The notes under the pieces: model-generated | What the model saw: only the letters and a program-made list of their open reading frames with translations | Database searches by the model: none | Told to the model about the DNA's origin: nothing | Position numbers and translations under genes: made by a program | Part shown: positions 22,202-31,765 of the stretch, piece after piece | How the letters are laid out: each line of letters begins with the position of its first letter | Position numbering within the stretch: position 1 is the first letter of the stretch | Source of the DNA: Mycolicibacter sp. MU0083 | GTDB lineage: Bacteria > Actinomycetota > Actinomycetes > Mycobacteriales > Mycobacteriaceae | Direction: 5' to 3' | Length of the DNA: 64,000 bases | NCBI RefSeq assembly: GCF_963378075.1 | Contig: NZ_OY726394.1 | Location: 1,240,001-1,304,000, forward strand

Positions 22202-24784
22202 GTGAAGGCCCTTCGCCGGTTCACCGTTCGCGCCCACCTGCCTCAGCGGCTGCTGGCGCTGGAGCCGTTGTCGATGAACCTGCGCTGGTCGTGGGACCAG
22301 CCGACGCAAGAGTTGTTCGCCGCCATCGATCCCGAACTGTGGGACGCCTGCGGCCGTGACCCGGTGGCGCTGCTGGGCGCAGTCGGCCCGGCGCGACTCG
22401 ACGAGCTGGCCGTCGACCACGCCTTCACCGCGCGGTTGGACTCCTTGTCGGCGGAGCTGACGGCGTACCTGAGCCGACCCCGGTGGTACCAGCATCAGCA
22501 GGACAGTGATGCCGAGCTGCCCGCGGCCATCGCCTACTTCTCAATGGAGTTCGGTGTCGCCGAGGCACTGCCCAACTACTCCGGCGGGCTGGGAATCCTG
22601 GCCGGCGATCACCTGAAGTCGGCGTCGGACCTGGGTGTGCCGTTGATCGCGGTCGGGTTGTACTACCGGTCCGGATACTTCCGTCAGGCGCTGACCGCCG
22701 ACGGCTGGCAACGCGAGACCTACCCGTCGCTGGACCCGCAGGGCCTGCCGCTGCGACTGCTGGTGGACACCGACGGCAAACCCGTCCTGATCGAGGTGGC
22801 GCTGCCCGGCGCCGGCCGGTTGCGGGCACGAATCTGGGTTGCGCAGGTGGGCCGGGTCCCGCTGCTGTTGCTGGACTCCGACATCGGTGAGAATCCCCGC
22901 TCCCTGCGCGGGATCACCGACAGGTTGTACGGCGGCGACCAGGAACACCGGATCCGCCAGGAGATCCTGGCCGGAATCGGCGGTGTCCGCGCGATCCGGC
23001 AGTACAGCCGGCTGCACGGGATGCCCGCTCCCGAGGTGTTCCACATGAACGAGGGCCACGCGGGATTCCTCGGCATCGAGAGAATTCGTGAGCTGATCGC
23101 CGAGCATGAACTGGATTTCGACACCGCGCTGGCGGTGGTGCGTGCCGCGACGGTGTTCACCACACACACCCCGGTGCCGGCCGGTATCGACCGGTTCCCG
23201 GCCGAGATGGTGCGCCGCTACTTCGACGACGACAGTGACGCGCTGGTCGCCGGGGTACCCGTCGACCGGGTCATGGAACTGGGTGTGGAACACGATCCCG
23301 ACACGTTCAACATGGCGTACATGGGGTTGCGGTTGGCGCAGCGTGCCAACGGTGTCTCGCGACTGCACGGACGCGTCAGCCGGGGCATGTTCAACGATCT
23401 GTGGCCGGGTTTCGACGCCGACGAGGTGCCGATCGGGTCGATCACCAACGGCGTGCATGCGCCCAGTTGGGCTGCGGCACCGTGGTTGCAGTTGAGCGGG
23501 GACCTGGCTGAACCCGATTCGTTCAGCCAGCCGGCGGCCTGGCAGCGGCTTCAGCAGGTCGAGCCCGAAGCGCTGTGGTCGATCCGGTCCCGGCTGCGCG
23601 CCCTGCTCGTCGACGAGGTCCGGTTGCGGCTGTTGCAGTCGGGTCTGGACCGCGGCGCATCGGAAGCCGAATTAGGCTGGATAACAACCGCATTCGATCC
23701 GGACGTGCTGACCATCGGATTCGCCCGCCGGGTGCCGACGTACAAGCGGTTGACGCTGATGCTGCGCGATCCCGCCAGACTGGAGCAGCTGTTGCTCGAC
23801 GAGCAGCGCCCGGTGCAGTTGATCGTCGCCGGTAAGTCCCATCCGGCCGACGAAGACGGTAAGGCGTTGATCCAGCAGATCGTGCGGTTCGCCGACCGTC
23901 CGGAGGTGCGGCACCGGATCGCGTTCCTGCCCGACTACGACATGTCGATGGCGCGGCGGCTCTACGCCGGATGTGATGTGTGGCTGAACAATCCGCTGCG
24001 GCCCCTGGAGGCATGCGGCACGTCGGGCATGAAGAGTGCCCTCAACGGGGGCCTCAACCTGTCGATTCGTGACGGCTGGTGGGACGAGTGGTTCGACGGC
24101 CGTAACGGTTGGGCGATCCCGACCGCCGACGGGGTCGCCGACGAGAACCGCCGCGACGATCTGGAAGCCGCGGCGCTCTACGACCTGCTGAGCACGTCGG
24201 TGGTGCCGAAGTTCTACGACCGCGACGACCGCGGTGTGCCGCCGCGCTGGATGGAGATGGTGCATCACACGCTGCAGACGTTGGGATCGAAGGTGCTCGC
24301 GTCGCGGATGGTGCACGACTACGTCGTGCAGTGCTATACCCCGGCCGCGCAGTCGTCGCGACGCACCTGCGAACCGATCGACGGCGTGCCCTATGGCGCG
24401 GCGCGCCGGCTGGCCGACTACCGGCGTCGGGCGACCGCAGCCTGGCCGCAGATCGAGATCACCGAAGTCGACAGCACCGGATTGCCCGACGCGCCGTGGC
24501 TGGGATCTGAGCTGACGCTGACCGCATCGGTGCGCCTGGCCGGGCTGCGGCCCGACGAGGTGACGGTTCAGGCGGTGCTCGGGCGGGTGGATTCCGGTGA
24601 CACTCTGCTGGATCCGGTCACCGTGACGATGCCGCACCTTCGTACCGGCGGCGACGGGACCGAGGTGTTCTCCACCACCAGTCCGCTGCCGGTGGCCGGA
24701 GCGGTGGGCTACACGGTGCGGGTTTTGCCGTGCCACCCGCTACTGGCCGGCGATGCCGAACTGGGTTTGGTCACGCTGGCGTGA
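22202..24784 (+). CDS. glgP: Alpha-glucan phosphorylase
   Basis: This 860-residue phosphorylase removes glucose-1-phosphate from alpha-glucan chains. It belongs to the short, mycobacterial GlgP type: [20 protein letters not shown] at the start, [20 protein letters not shown] for the sugar site, [11 protein letters not shown], and the PLP-lysine region [18 protein letters not shown] at 22202 is chosen because AAGG at 22190-22193 is 8 bases upstream and the product aligns with Mtb GlgP residue 1; ATG at 22196 is too close to the ribosome site. It is divergent from glgB, with 181 bases between. Confidence 0.95.
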   Translation: MKALRRFTVRAHLPQRLLALEPLSMNLRWSWDQPTQELFAAIDPELWDACGRDPVALLGAVGPARLDELAVDHAFTARLDSLSAELTAYLSRPRWYQHQQDSDAELPAAIAYFSMEFGVAEALPNYSGGLGILAGDHLKSASDLGVPLIAVGLYYRSGYFRQALTADGWQRETYPSLDPQGLPLRLLVDTDGKPVLIEVALPGAGRLRARIWVAQVGRVPLLLLDSDIGENPRSLRGITDRLYGGDQEHRIRQEILAGIGGVRAIRQYSRLHGMPAPEVFHMNEGHAGFLGIERIRELIAEHELDFDTALAVVRAATVFTTHTPVPAGIDRFPAEMVRRYFDDDSDALVAGVPVDRVMELGVEHDPDTFNMAYMGLRLAQRANGVSRLHGRVSRGMFNDLWPGFDADEVPIGSITNGVHAPSWAAAPWLQLSGDLAEPDSFSQPAAWQRLQQVEPEALWSIRSRLRALLVDEVRLRLLQSGLDRGASEAELGWITTAFDPDVLTIGFARRVPTYKRLTLMLRDPARLEQLLLDEQRPVQLIVAGKSHPADEDGKALIQQIVRFADRPEVRHRIAFLPDYDMSMARRLYAGCDVWLNNPLRPLEACGTSGMKSALNGGLNLSIRDGWWDEWFDGRNGWAIPTADGVADENRRDDLEAAALYDLLSTSVVPKFYDRDDRGVPPRWMEMVHHTLQTLGSKVLASRMVHDYVVQCYTPAAQSSRRTCEPIDGVPYGAARRLADYRRRATAAWPQIEITEVDSTGLPDAPWLGSELTLTASVRLAGLRPDEVTVQAVLGRVDSGDTLLDPVTVTMPHLRTGGDGTEVFSTTSPLPVAGAVGYTVRVLPCHPLLAGDAELGLVTLA

Positions 24785-24825
24785 GGGGCCGCGCCCGCCC
24801 CGGCGTGAGCAGCGGAAAGTGGCGG

Positions 24826-26331
24826 TCAGGGGAAGCGCTGCAGGCAGCGATCGAAATCGCCGAGGACCCCGGTGCGGTACGCATCGATCCGGGAGAAGCC
24901 GGCCGGGACCGACTCGCCGTTGACGTCCCCGGCGGCCAGCCCGTTGGTCAGCAACCCGGACACCGCTTCGTCCAGATCGCCGGCGGTCAAGGTGATCTTG
25001 CCGCCGTTGGTGGTCTCGACACCCTGCGACAGCCTGGTGGTGGCGACCCCGGTCAGGCAGGCGGTACGCAGTGCGGCCGCGGCATTGTCGAGGACCAGGC
25101 CGCCGTGTTCGATCTGCACCCGCTGCAGGTACCGCGAGATCAGTGCCGAGTAGGCGGTGTTGTCGCCGGAGAGCGTCGCCAACTTCTGGTCCTCGTTGGG
25201 GGTGCCCATCGTCTGCAGGGCCGGCAGGTCCACCACGATCGTGTTGGTAGCCGGGCAGTATGAGGCGGGCGGGCTGGGACGCGCGTCGGGACACGACGGT
25301 GCGGCATCGGCGTCGAAGCTGAGTTTCGGCGGTTCGGCCGGGGCGAACGTGGTCGTCATCGCGTCGACGATCATCTGTACCGACGCTTCGCTGACGGGCA
25401 CCTCACCGGTCTCGTTCTGCTGCAGTTGCACCGGCAGTTCACCGCGCCGTTGTTCGATCTCCTCGGCGTCGATGCCACGGCATGACCCGGCACCGTCGGT
25501 GAAACCGAACTGGAAGGCCGACAATCGCTCGAAGGCCGAACCGTGCTCGTTGCCGCCGACCGTCTCGCCCGGATTCAGCAACGGGTCACGCAGCGCCAGC
25601 ATCGCGGCCAGCACACCGTTGAGCCCGTCGCCGGTGCTCAGCGTGAACCGCGGGGAATCCCCGTGCGCCACCCAACGCAGGTAGACACCGGCCAGGCAGT
25701 CGGCTTGTTGTTCGGCCACCAGGGTCGGGGTCTGGCGCCGCTTGGTGATGCCCGCCGTCCGGGCGATCGCGTGACCGTACTCATGGGCCAGCACCATGGT
25801 GACCGCGATGTCCCCGTAGGCGTTGCGCAGCGCGGGCAGCAACAGTCGGCGATCCCAGCCGATGGTGTTGTCCAGATAGCAGTAGGCGGCGTTGACCAGC
25901 AGGAAAGTCCTGCTGGCGCAGAATTTTCCGCGGGGCTGCCGGGGGTCCCAGGAGACCAGCGCCTTGGCCGGTCTGAAGTCGCCGTCGAAGGTATTGGGGT
26001 AGGTGGTGGTCCAGAACGCCTCAAGGTCACTGACCGACTGGGCGGCGAGCTGATCGATCCGACCGCCGTCGGTGCCCTTGACCTCGCGGCTGGGTGGCGA
26101 GGCGTCCGGGCGCAACCCGGTGGGACCGTCGACGGCCCGCAGGCCACCCACCCGGAACGGGTCGGCGAAGATCGACACCGGTGTGCCGTCGAGCAGTCGA
26201 GCGCATCCGCTCAGCAACAACATCAGTACACAGGCGGTGATCAGATAGCGGTGGTTCAGCGAGCCTCGACGAAGGAGAGGCGAAGCTGGGGCCACCGCAT
26301 CAACACGGTGCCGTTGGCGGCCAGGGGGCAT
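24826..26331 (-). CDS. LpqM-like lipoprotein zinc metalloprotease
   Basis: The 501-residue protein has an N-terminal signal with the lipobox LLLSGC (lipid-anchored Cys about residue 43), followed by a secreted domain with the zinc motif HEYGH in MVLAHEYGHAIART and a downstream QQADCLAGVYLRWV helix supplying the third ligand. This is the family of putative neutral zinc metallopeptidases that includes Mtb LpqM (about 498 residues), so the ATG at 26331 gives the expected length; GTG at 26295 would give a tighter signal peptide. It acts outside the membrane on an unknown protein substrate. It is convergent with glgP and 20 bases downstream of dinG, in the same direction. Confidence 0.85.
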   Translation of the reverse strand: MPPGRQRHRVDAVAPASPLLRRGSLNHRYLITACVLMLLLSGCARLLDGTPVSIFADPFRVGGLRAVDGPTGLRPDASPPSREVKGTDGGRIDQLAAQSVSDLEAFWTTTYPNTFDGDFRPAKALVSWDPRQPRGKFCASRTFLLVNAAYCYLDNTIGWDRRLLLPALRNAYGDIAVTMVLAHEYGHAIARTAGITKRRQTPTLVAEQQADCLAGVYLRWVAHGDSPRFTLSTGDGLNGVLAAMLALRDPLLNPGETVGGNEHGSAFERLSAFQFGFTDGAGSCRGIDAEEIEQRRGELPVQLQQNETGEVPVSEASVQMIVDAMTTTFAPAEPPKLSFDADAAPSCPDARPSPPASYCPATNTIVVDLPALQTMGTPNEDQKLATLSGDNTAYSALISRYLQRVQIEHGGLVLDNAAAALRTACLTGVATTRLSQGVETTNGGKITLTAGDLDEAVSGLLTNGLAAGDVNGESVPAGFSRIDAYRTGVLGDFDRCLQRFP

Positions 26332-26351
26332 GAGGTACCAGGATAGTGCGC

Positions 26352-28334
26352 TCAGTCGCCTCGCAGCCGTTGCAGAGCCAGGCGCACCTTTCCGGCGTCG
26401 GTGGTGCCCCAGAACGGCGGTAACGATGCCCGGAGATATCCGGCGTAGCGGGCGGTGGCCATCCGCGAGTCGAGCACCGCGACCACACCCCGGTCGTCGG
26501 TCCCGCGGAGCAAGCGGCCCGCTCCCTGGGCCAACAGCAGAGCCGCATGGTTGGCGGCCACCGCCATGAACCCGTTGCCCCCGTGCGCGCTGATCGCGCG
26601 TTGCCGCGCGGTCAACAGGGGATCGTCGGGCCGCGGGAACGGGATCCGGTCGATCAGCACCAGTGACAGCGACGGCCCCGGTACGTCCACGCCCTGCCAC
26701 AGCGACAGCGTGCCGAACAGCGATGTCTCGGCGTCGTCGGCGAACTGCTCGACGAGGGCACCGGTGGTGTCGTCGCCCTGGCACAGCACCGGGGTGTCCA
26801 GTCGCTCGCGCATCACCTCGGCCGCCGCTCGCGCGGCTCGCATGGACGAGAACAATCCCAACGTCCGGCCACCCGCCGCCGTGATCAGGCCGGCGATCTC
26901 GTCGAGTTGTTCGGCGGTGTCGGTGCCGTCGCGGCCCGGCGGGGGCAGATGCGCGGCGACGTAGAGAATCCCGGCCTTGGCGTGGTCGAACGGCGAGCCC
27001 ACGTCCAGTCCCCGCCAGCGTGCGGCCTGGGCGTCCTCACCGCGCCGCAGCCCCCAGTTGCCGGCCATCGCGTCGAAGGACCCACCGATGGTCAACGTCG
27101 CCGACGTCAGCACCGTGGTCGCCCGGGCGAACAACCGCTCGCGCAGCAGGCCGGCCACAGACAACGGTGCCACCCGCAGCACCGCCCGCACCGATCCGCG
27201 GTTGTCCTCGTGGTTGAGCCACACCACCTCGAAGCGATCGGGGATGGCCGGTTCGAACGAGGTCAGCATCCGGGCCGCGGTGTCGGCGATCTCGGTCAGT
27301 GCGGCGGCGGACTCCTTGCGGGCGGCTGCGACTTTGGGGTCGGCGGGAGCGGTATCGATCGCCGAGCGAGCGGCACCGGCGGCGTCGCGCAGCGCGGCAA
27401 GGTAGGTCGCGAGCTCCTCGTCGAGATGATCCATCCGGCCGGGAGTGCCGTCGTGAATCGCCGAGCCGAAGGTCAGCGCCGCGGCGTCGAGTCGCTGGAC
27501 CAACTCCGGGGCGATCAACCGGGCGACGCGGCGGACCGCGACGCTGAGCATGGTCGCGCTGAGCTCGGCGGTGGCCACCGAGGTCACCCGGTCCACCAGC
27601 TCGTGTGCCTCGTCGACCACCAGCAGGTGGTGCTCGGGCAGCACGTTGGTTTCGGAGATCGCATCGATGGCCAGTAGTGCGTGATTGGTGACGACGACGT
27701 CGGCCTCGGCCGCGACGGCACGGGCCCGCTCGGCGAAGCATTCCGTGCCGAATTGGCAACGGACCGCACCCACACATTCCCGCGCCGAGACGCTCACTTG
27801 AGACCAGGAGCGTTCCGGTACACCGGGTTTGAGGTCATCGCGGTCTCCGGAGTCGGTGTCCTCGGCCCAGGCGGTGAGTCGCTGCACGTCTCGCCCCAGC
27901 GCGCTGGCCGCGAACGGATCGAACAGCTCCGCCTGCGGCTCCGCGTCGGACTCTTCGGCGATACCCGCGTGGATCTTGTTCAGGCACAAATAATTCCGCC
28001 GGCCTTTGAGCAGGGCGAAGGTGGGGCGGCGGGGCAGCACCTTCTCGAGTGCGCCGGCCAGACGCGGCAGGTCACGGTCCACCAATTGGCGCTGCAGTGC
28101 GATGGTCGCGGTCGAGACCACCACAGGGCTTTCGTCGGTCAGCGCACGTGCGATCGCCGGAACCAGGTAGGCCAACGACTTCCCCGTACCGGTGCCGGCC
28201 TGCACCGCCAGGTGCACACCGGACTCGAAGGACTGCGCCACCGCCTCGGCCATCTGAACCTGGCCTTTGCGTTCACTGCCGCCGAGTGCGGTCACCGCGG
28301 CGGCGAGTAGCTCCGGGATCGAGGGTTCAGTCAT
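26352..28334 (-). CDS. dinG: DinG-family ATP-dependent DNA helicase
   Basis: The 660-residue helicase has Walker A QAGTGTGKS (residues 45-53), the DEAH box in LLVVDEAHELVDR, and cysteines spaced for an iron-sulfur cluster (NYLCLN, RECVGAVRCQF, TECFAE), marking the XPD/DinG superfamily. Such enzymes unwind 5'-to-3' and resolve D-loops, R-loops or G-quadruplexes. A late motif LWQGVDVPGPSLSLVLIDRIPF is helicase motif V/VI. The ATG at 28334 (MTEPSIPELL) matches mycobacterial DinG (Rv1329c); an open frame continues upstream without known similarity. It sits beside the LpqM-like gene but no functional link is evident. Confidence 0.94.
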   Translation of the reverse strand: MTEPSIPELLAAAVTALGGSERKGQVQMAEAVAQSFESGVHLAVQAGTGTGKSLAYLVPAIARALTDESPVVVSTATIALQRQLVDRDLPRLAGALEKVLPRRPTFALLKGRRNYLCLNKIHAGIAEESDAEPQAELFDPFAASALGRDVQRLTAWAEDTDSGDRDDLKPGVPERSWSQVSVSARECVGAVRCQFGTECFAERARAVAAEADVVVTNHALLAIDAISETNVLPEHHLLVVDEAHELVDRVTSVATAELSATMLSVAVRRVARLIAPELVQRLDAAALTFGSAIHDGTPGRMDHLDEELATYLAALRDAAGAARSAIDTAPADPKVAAARKESAAALTEIADTAARMLTSFEPAIPDRFEVVWLNHEDNRGSVRAVLRVAPLSVAGLLRERLFARATTVLTSATLTIGGSFDAMAGNWGLRRGEDAQAARWRGLDVGSPFDHAKAGILYVAAHLPPPGRDGTDTAEQLDEIAGLITAAGGRTLGLFSSMRAARAAAEVMRERLDTPVLCQGDDTTGALVEQFADDAETSLFGTLSLWQGVDVPGPSLSLVLIDRIPFPRPDDPLLTARQRAISAHGGNGFMAVAANHAALLLAQGAGRLLRGTDDRGVVAVLDSRMATARYAGYLRASLPPFWGTTDAGKVRLALQRLRGD

Positions 28335-28387
28335 GTTGTGCGCAGGGTGAAGTGCGGCAGCGAGTGCTCCGGGGCAGATTGGCCGGT

Positions 28388-28663
28388 ATGCCGGCACAAG
28401 CGTGGGCGACGTTGATCGTGGGCGGCATAGCCGCAATCGGTGTCATCGTCACCTGGCAGCAGAAGAACGGTGCCGACCGGCGCAGCGAGTGGTGGCGGCG
28501 TAGTGCATGGGCTTTTGAGCGTACCTTCAGCGCCGATGACGGCGAGGCTGGGCTCGGTTGGGAAATGCTCGATTCGCTGTTGCGATCTACACTTGCCACC
28601 AGGGATGACTCGGACGTCGTGCAGGTGATCGTGGATTACACCGTCACCGATGTCAGTCCTTAG
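28388..28663 (+). CDS. Small membrane-anchored protein of unknown function
   Basis: The 91-residue product begins with one membrane helix (about residues 3-22, AQAWATLIVGGIAAIGVIVT) and continues with a Trp/Arg-rich cytosolic segment (RRSEWWRRSAWAFERTFS) and an acidic tail (DDSDVVQVIVDYTV). I do not recognise the family. The ATG at 28388 is divergent from dinG with 53 bases between. Its stop codon TAG lies inside the ribosome site of the next small gene, so the two form a cassette. I do not recall this pair next to dinG in Mtb; composition looks less GC-rich than its neighbours. Coding status is supported by the ordered membrane-plus-tail layout and the linked ribosome site. Confidence 0.6.
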   Translation: MPAQAWATLIVGGIAAIGVIVTWQQKNGADRRSEWWRRSAWAFERTFSADDGEAGLGWEMLDSLLRSTLATRDDSDVVQVIVDYTVTDVSP

Positions 28664-28673
28664 GAGGGTAGAC

Positions 28674-28907
28674 ATGTTGAGCGACGAGCAGCAGGCCGCC
28701 GAGTCAAAACCCAGGCCGGTTCGGAGCCTTGCGGTTCGGGTAGCCGCTGCCCGCGCAGCGGTCACCGCCAGTAAGAAAACCGGGCGTCCGGTGGAACCGT
28801 TCGTGCAGGAGCTTGCTGAAACGGATTTGCCGGGTAATCCCTACGTTCCTTTTGTCCTACCCAGTCGCTGGCGACGGTTCATCTCGGCGTTGTGGCCGAA
28901 TCTCTAG
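28674..28907 (+). CDS. Small basic protein of unknown function
   Basis: The 77-residue product has an acidic start (MLSDEQQAAE), an Ala/Arg helix (VRSLAVRVAAARAAVTASKK) and a hydrophobic, aromatic C-terminus (PYVPFVLPSRWRRFISALWP). I recognise no family. AGGAGGG at 28662-28668 is a strong ribosome site five bases before the ATG and overlaps the stop of the upstream small gene, so the two are clearly co-translated. The partner is membrane-anchored, and the aromatic, basic C-terminus could also touch the membrane (inference). No toxin, antitoxin or phage motif is visible. Confidence 0.65.
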   Translation: MLSDEQQAAESKPRPVRSLAVRVAAARAAVTASKKTGRPVEPFVQELAETDLPGNPYVPFVLPSRWRRFISALWPNL

Positions 28908-29081
28908 CGACGGTTTCGGAAACCAGATACGTACCGTGCCCCTCGATCACCAGGCCGTAATCGCCGAAACGCAAAATCTCGTTGACCCGCCATCGCATCG
29001 ATATCCATATCGCGGACGGTAGTGACTCCGACTCTCGCGGTTCGACCCGTTTTTTGCGCGAAGCACCACTACCCTGAGCCC

Positions 29082-29348
29082 ATGAGCGACCAGCGGTTGC
29101 CGGGCGGAGCGGTGCACGAGCTGCCCGCGGACCTGCGCGACGGGCTGCTGAGCAGCCCCACCGCGTCGGCCGCCTGGCAGGACATCACCCCGCTGGCGCG
29201 CAACGAGTTCATCTGCTGGGTCGAGGACGCCAAACAGCAGGCCACCCGGGAGCGCCGCATCCGACGCACCCGTGAGGAACTCGAGGAAGGCATGCGGCGC
29301 CCCTGCTGCTGGCCCGGGTGTAAACATCGTGAGCGCAACGGCCGATAG
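29082..29348 (+). CDS. YdeI/OmpD-associated family protein (short form)
   Basis: The 88-residue protein has the YdeI-like C-terminal pattern LARNEFICWVEDAKQQATRERR followed by RIRRTREELEEGMRRPCCWP. Longer members carry an additional N-terminal domain; this is a short form. Function is not established; some members are annotated as bacteriocin-protection proteins without strong proof. The ATG at 29082 has only a weak ribosome site. The palindromic repeat at 29363-29423 follows the stop by 14 bases and could serve as its terminator. Confidence 0.72.
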   Translation: MSDQRLPGGAVHELPADLRDGLLSSPTASAAWQDITPLARNEFICWVEDAKQQATRERRIRRTREELEEGMRRPCCWPGCKHRERNGR

Positions 29349-29362
29349 CCCGCTCAGCCGGC

Positions 29363-29423
29363 GTTGACTCTGCATCCAGGGCGGCGTTCCTCGGCGTGTC
29401 GTCGCCCTGGACGCAGAATCAAC
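29363..29423. repeat. Palindromic intergenic element, 21-bp arms
   Basis: The left arm GTTGACTCTGCATCCAGGGCG (29363-29383) pairs with 29403-29423 at 19 of 21 positions, with a 19-base loop. It sits between the ends of two convergent genes (YdeI-like and pncB). It may act as a bidirectional terminator, or be one copy of a dispersed palindromic repeat; only this copy is visible in the window. Confidence 0.75.
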
Positions 29424-29448
29424 GGGGGTTGTGAGGGCAACGGGGGTG

Positions 29449-30750
29449 CTAGAGCGCCAGTCGCGTCGGGATCGCCGGCTCGCCGTGCGCGAGCTTGAGC
29501 CCCTCCCACGGCAGGCTGTGCAGCCCGGCCGCCACCCGCTCACGCGCGGCGGCCAGCGCCGGAGTTCCGGTGGCGGCGACCACCTCGCCGCCGCGCACCA
29601 GCGGAATCGTCAACGTGCGCGCCGGCCCGTCCAGTACCGGCGGCCGACCGGCCGGGTAGACGACCTCCTCGGTGACGGTGCCGCTGGCCCGGGCAAGTCG
29701 CAGTGCCTGTTTGCCCCCGCCTCGGGACTGCTTGCCGGTGCTGCGTTTGTGCACCGGGTGGCCGTCCACCTCGACCAGTTTGTAGACGAACCCGGCCGTC
29801 GGCACGCCCGAACCGGTCACCAGCGCGGTGCCGACCCCGTAGCTGTCCACCGGCGCGGCTCGTAGCGCCGCGATGGCGTACTCGTCGAGATCGCCGGAGA
29901 CCACGATCTTGGTTCCGGTGGCCCCCAGCCGGTCCAACTGGTCGCGGACCTGCTGGGCGAGCACCGCCAGTTCGCCGGAGTCGATGCGGACCGCACCCAG
30001 TTCGGGCCCGGCCGCGGCGACGGCATTGGCCACCCCGGTCGTCACGTCGTAGGTGTCCACCAGCAACGTGGTGTCGACGCCCTGAGCGGCGACCTGGGCG
30101 CGGAATGCGGCGGACTCGCCGTCGGCGCCGGTATGCAACAACGTGAACGCGTGCGCGCTGGTGCCCAGCACCGGCACGCCGAAGCGGCGATGCGCCTCCA
30201 GATTGGAGGTCCCGGCGAATCCGGCCAGGAAGGCCGCGCGGGCCGCGGCCACCGCGGCCTGCTCATGGGTACGCCGGGACCCCATCTCGATCAACGGCCG
30301 GCCGTCGGCCGCGCCGACCATGCGTGCCGCCGCCGATGCGATCGCCGTGTCGTAGTTGAAGATCGACAGGATCAATGTCTCCAGTACGACGCACTCGGCG
30401 AAGGTTCCGCGAACACTGAGCACCGGCGACTCCGCGAAGAACAGTTCACCCTCGGCGTAGCCGTCGATATCGCCGCGGAACCGGAAATCCCGGAGGAAAT
30501 CCACCGTCGCCGGATCCAGGAATTCCTCGACCAGACGTACCGCCGCGTCGTCGAATGCGAAATCGGGCAGTGCCGCCAAGAGCCGATCGGTACCGGCGAC
30601 CACCCCGTAACGGCGCGCTTCGGGCAGTCGGCGGGCGAACATCTCGAAACCGGTCCGCCGATCGGCGGTGCCGTCGCGCAGGGCCGCGGCGAGCATGGTC
30701 AGCTCATACTTGTCGGTGAGCAGCCCGCCGCACCGGGCCGAGGGGTCCAC
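29449..30750 (-). CDS. pncB: Nicotinate phosphoribosyltransferase
   Basis: The 433-residue enzyme makes nicotinate mononucleotide from nicotinate and PRPP in the NAD salvage pathway. Signatures are [18 protein letters not shown] at the start, [12 protein letters not shown] (with the autophosphorylated His), [16 protein letters not shown] and [15 protein letters not shown] at 30750 is used, giving a length near that of Mtb PncB1 (448); a longer open frame upstream is not conserved. It is divergent from clpS with 55 bases between, as in Mtb Rv1330c-Rv1331. Confidence 0.94.
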   Translation of the reverse strand: MDPSARCGGLLTDKYELTMLAAALRDGTADRRTGFEMFARRLPEARRYGVVAGTDRLLAALPDFAFDDAAVRLVEEFLDPATVDFLRDFRFRGDIDGYAEGELFFAESPVLSVRGTFAECVVLETLILSIFNYDTAIASAAARMVGAADGRPLIEMGSRRTHEQAAVAAARAAFLAGFAGTSNLEAHRRFGVPVLGTSAHAFTLLHTGADGESAAFRAQVAAQGVDTTLLVDTYDVTTGVANAVAAAGPELGAVRIDSGELAVLAQQVRDQLDRLGATGTKIVVSGDLDEYAIAALRAAPVDSYGVGTALVTGSGVPTAGFVYKLVEVDGHPVHKRSTGKQSRGGGKQALRLARASGTVTEEVVYPAGRPPVLDGPARTLTIPLVRGGEVVAATGTPALAAARERVAAGLHSLPWEGLKLAHGEPAIPTRLAL

Positions 30751-30805
30751 CCGCCAACCGTATCGACTGGACTCGACCCCACCCACGCTCGGTATCCTGA
30801 GCGGT

Positions 30806-31120
30806 ATGGCCACGTCAGCACCGACGTCCTCTCCGGTGAAACCGCAGGGCACCGGAGAGCGGCACGCCGACTCGGTCGAGGACGCGACGTCCCCGTGGGT
30901 CACGATCGTCTGGGACGATCCGATCAACCTGATGACGTACGTGACCTACATCTTCCAGAAGCTGTTCGGTTACAGCGAGCAGCATGCGACCAAGCTGATG
31001 CTGCAGGTCCACCACGAGGGCAAAGCCGTGGTGTCGGCGGGCAGTCGCGAGTCGATGGAGGTCGACGTCTCCAAACTGCATGCCGCCGGGTTGTGGGCGA
31101 CCATGCAGCAGGACCGCTGA
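30806..31120 (+). CDS. clpS: ATP-dependent Clp protease adaptor ClpS
   Basis: The 104-residue adaptor hands N-degron substrates to the ClpC1/ClpP protease. The core reads [21 protein letters not shown], with the Asp-Asp-Pro and Asn residues that form the N-degron pocket, followed by [20 protein letters not shown]. An unstructured N-terminal arm of about 30 residues precedes it, as usual. The ATG at 30806 is chosen because the frame upstream overlaps pncB. It opens a tightly packed run of same-direction genes reaching 37879. Confidence 0.95.
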   Translation: MATSAPTSSPVKPQGTGERHADSVEDATSPWVTIVWDDPINLMTYVTYIFQKLFGYSEQHATKLMLQVHHEGKAVVSAGSRESMEVDVSKLHAAGLWATMQQDR

Positions 31121-31150
31121 GACTCAACCGAAGGGAACCGGGACTTCACC

Positions 31151-31765
31151 GTGCAAAAGTGGAAGCGGGTCGAAACCGATGGCGGCCCCCGCTTCCGGTC
31201 CGCGTTGGCACTGCATGAGGCCGCGCTGCTCCGGAACCTGGTCGGCTCGATAGTCGGCATGCTCGATGCCCGGGAATTCTCTTCGCCGCCCGATGAACTC
31301 GAACAGATCACCGGGATGCGGGCCGGAAACTCCCGACCGCCCCAAGACGCCACCACGCGGCGACTGCTGCCGGATTTCTACCGGCCCGACGGCCCCGACG
31401 GTCCGGGCGTCCCCGACAGCCCCGACACGCACGCTCCGGTCGACGCCGACGGCCTGAACTCCGCGCTGCGCAGTCTGCACGAGCCGGCCATCATCGATGC
31501 CAAACGCGAAGCGGCACAACAGTTGCTGGCGACCGTTCCCGAATCGGGCGGCCGCTTCGAGCTCACCGAGGAACAGGCCAACGCCTGGATCGCCGCGGTC
31601 AACGACATCCGGCTCGCGCTGGGCACCATGCTCCAGATCGGTCCCGACGGCCCCGAACAGCTGTCGGCGGGCGACCCGATGGCCGGTCAACTCAACGTGT
31701 ACCAGTGGCTCACGGTGCTGCAGGAATACCTGGTGGTCGCTCTGATGGGACGGTCCCGCCGATGA
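31151..31765 (+). CDS. DUF2017 protein (Rv1332-like)
   Basis: The 204-residue protein begins MQKWKRVETDGGPRFRSALALHE (GTG start read as Met) and ends LNVYQWLTVLQEYLVVALMG, both typical of DUF2017 proteins that follow clpS in actinobacteria. A Pro/Asp-rich linker lies around residues 75-100. It is often called a transcriptional regulator but I see no clear DNA-binding motif. Constant pairing with clpS suggests a link with the Clp system (inference). It starts 30 bases after clpS and overlaps the next gene by 4 bases (ATGA). Confidence 0.85.
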   Translation: MQKWKRVETDGGPRFRSALALHEAALLRNLVGSIVGMLDAREFSSPPDELEQITGMRAGNSRPPQDATTRRLLPDFYRPDGPDGPGVPDSPDTHAPVDADGLNSALRSLHEPAIIDAKREAAQQLLATVPESGGRFELTEEQANAWIAAVNDIRLALGTMLQIGPDGPEQLSAGDPMAGQLNVYQWLTVLQEYLVVALMGRSRR

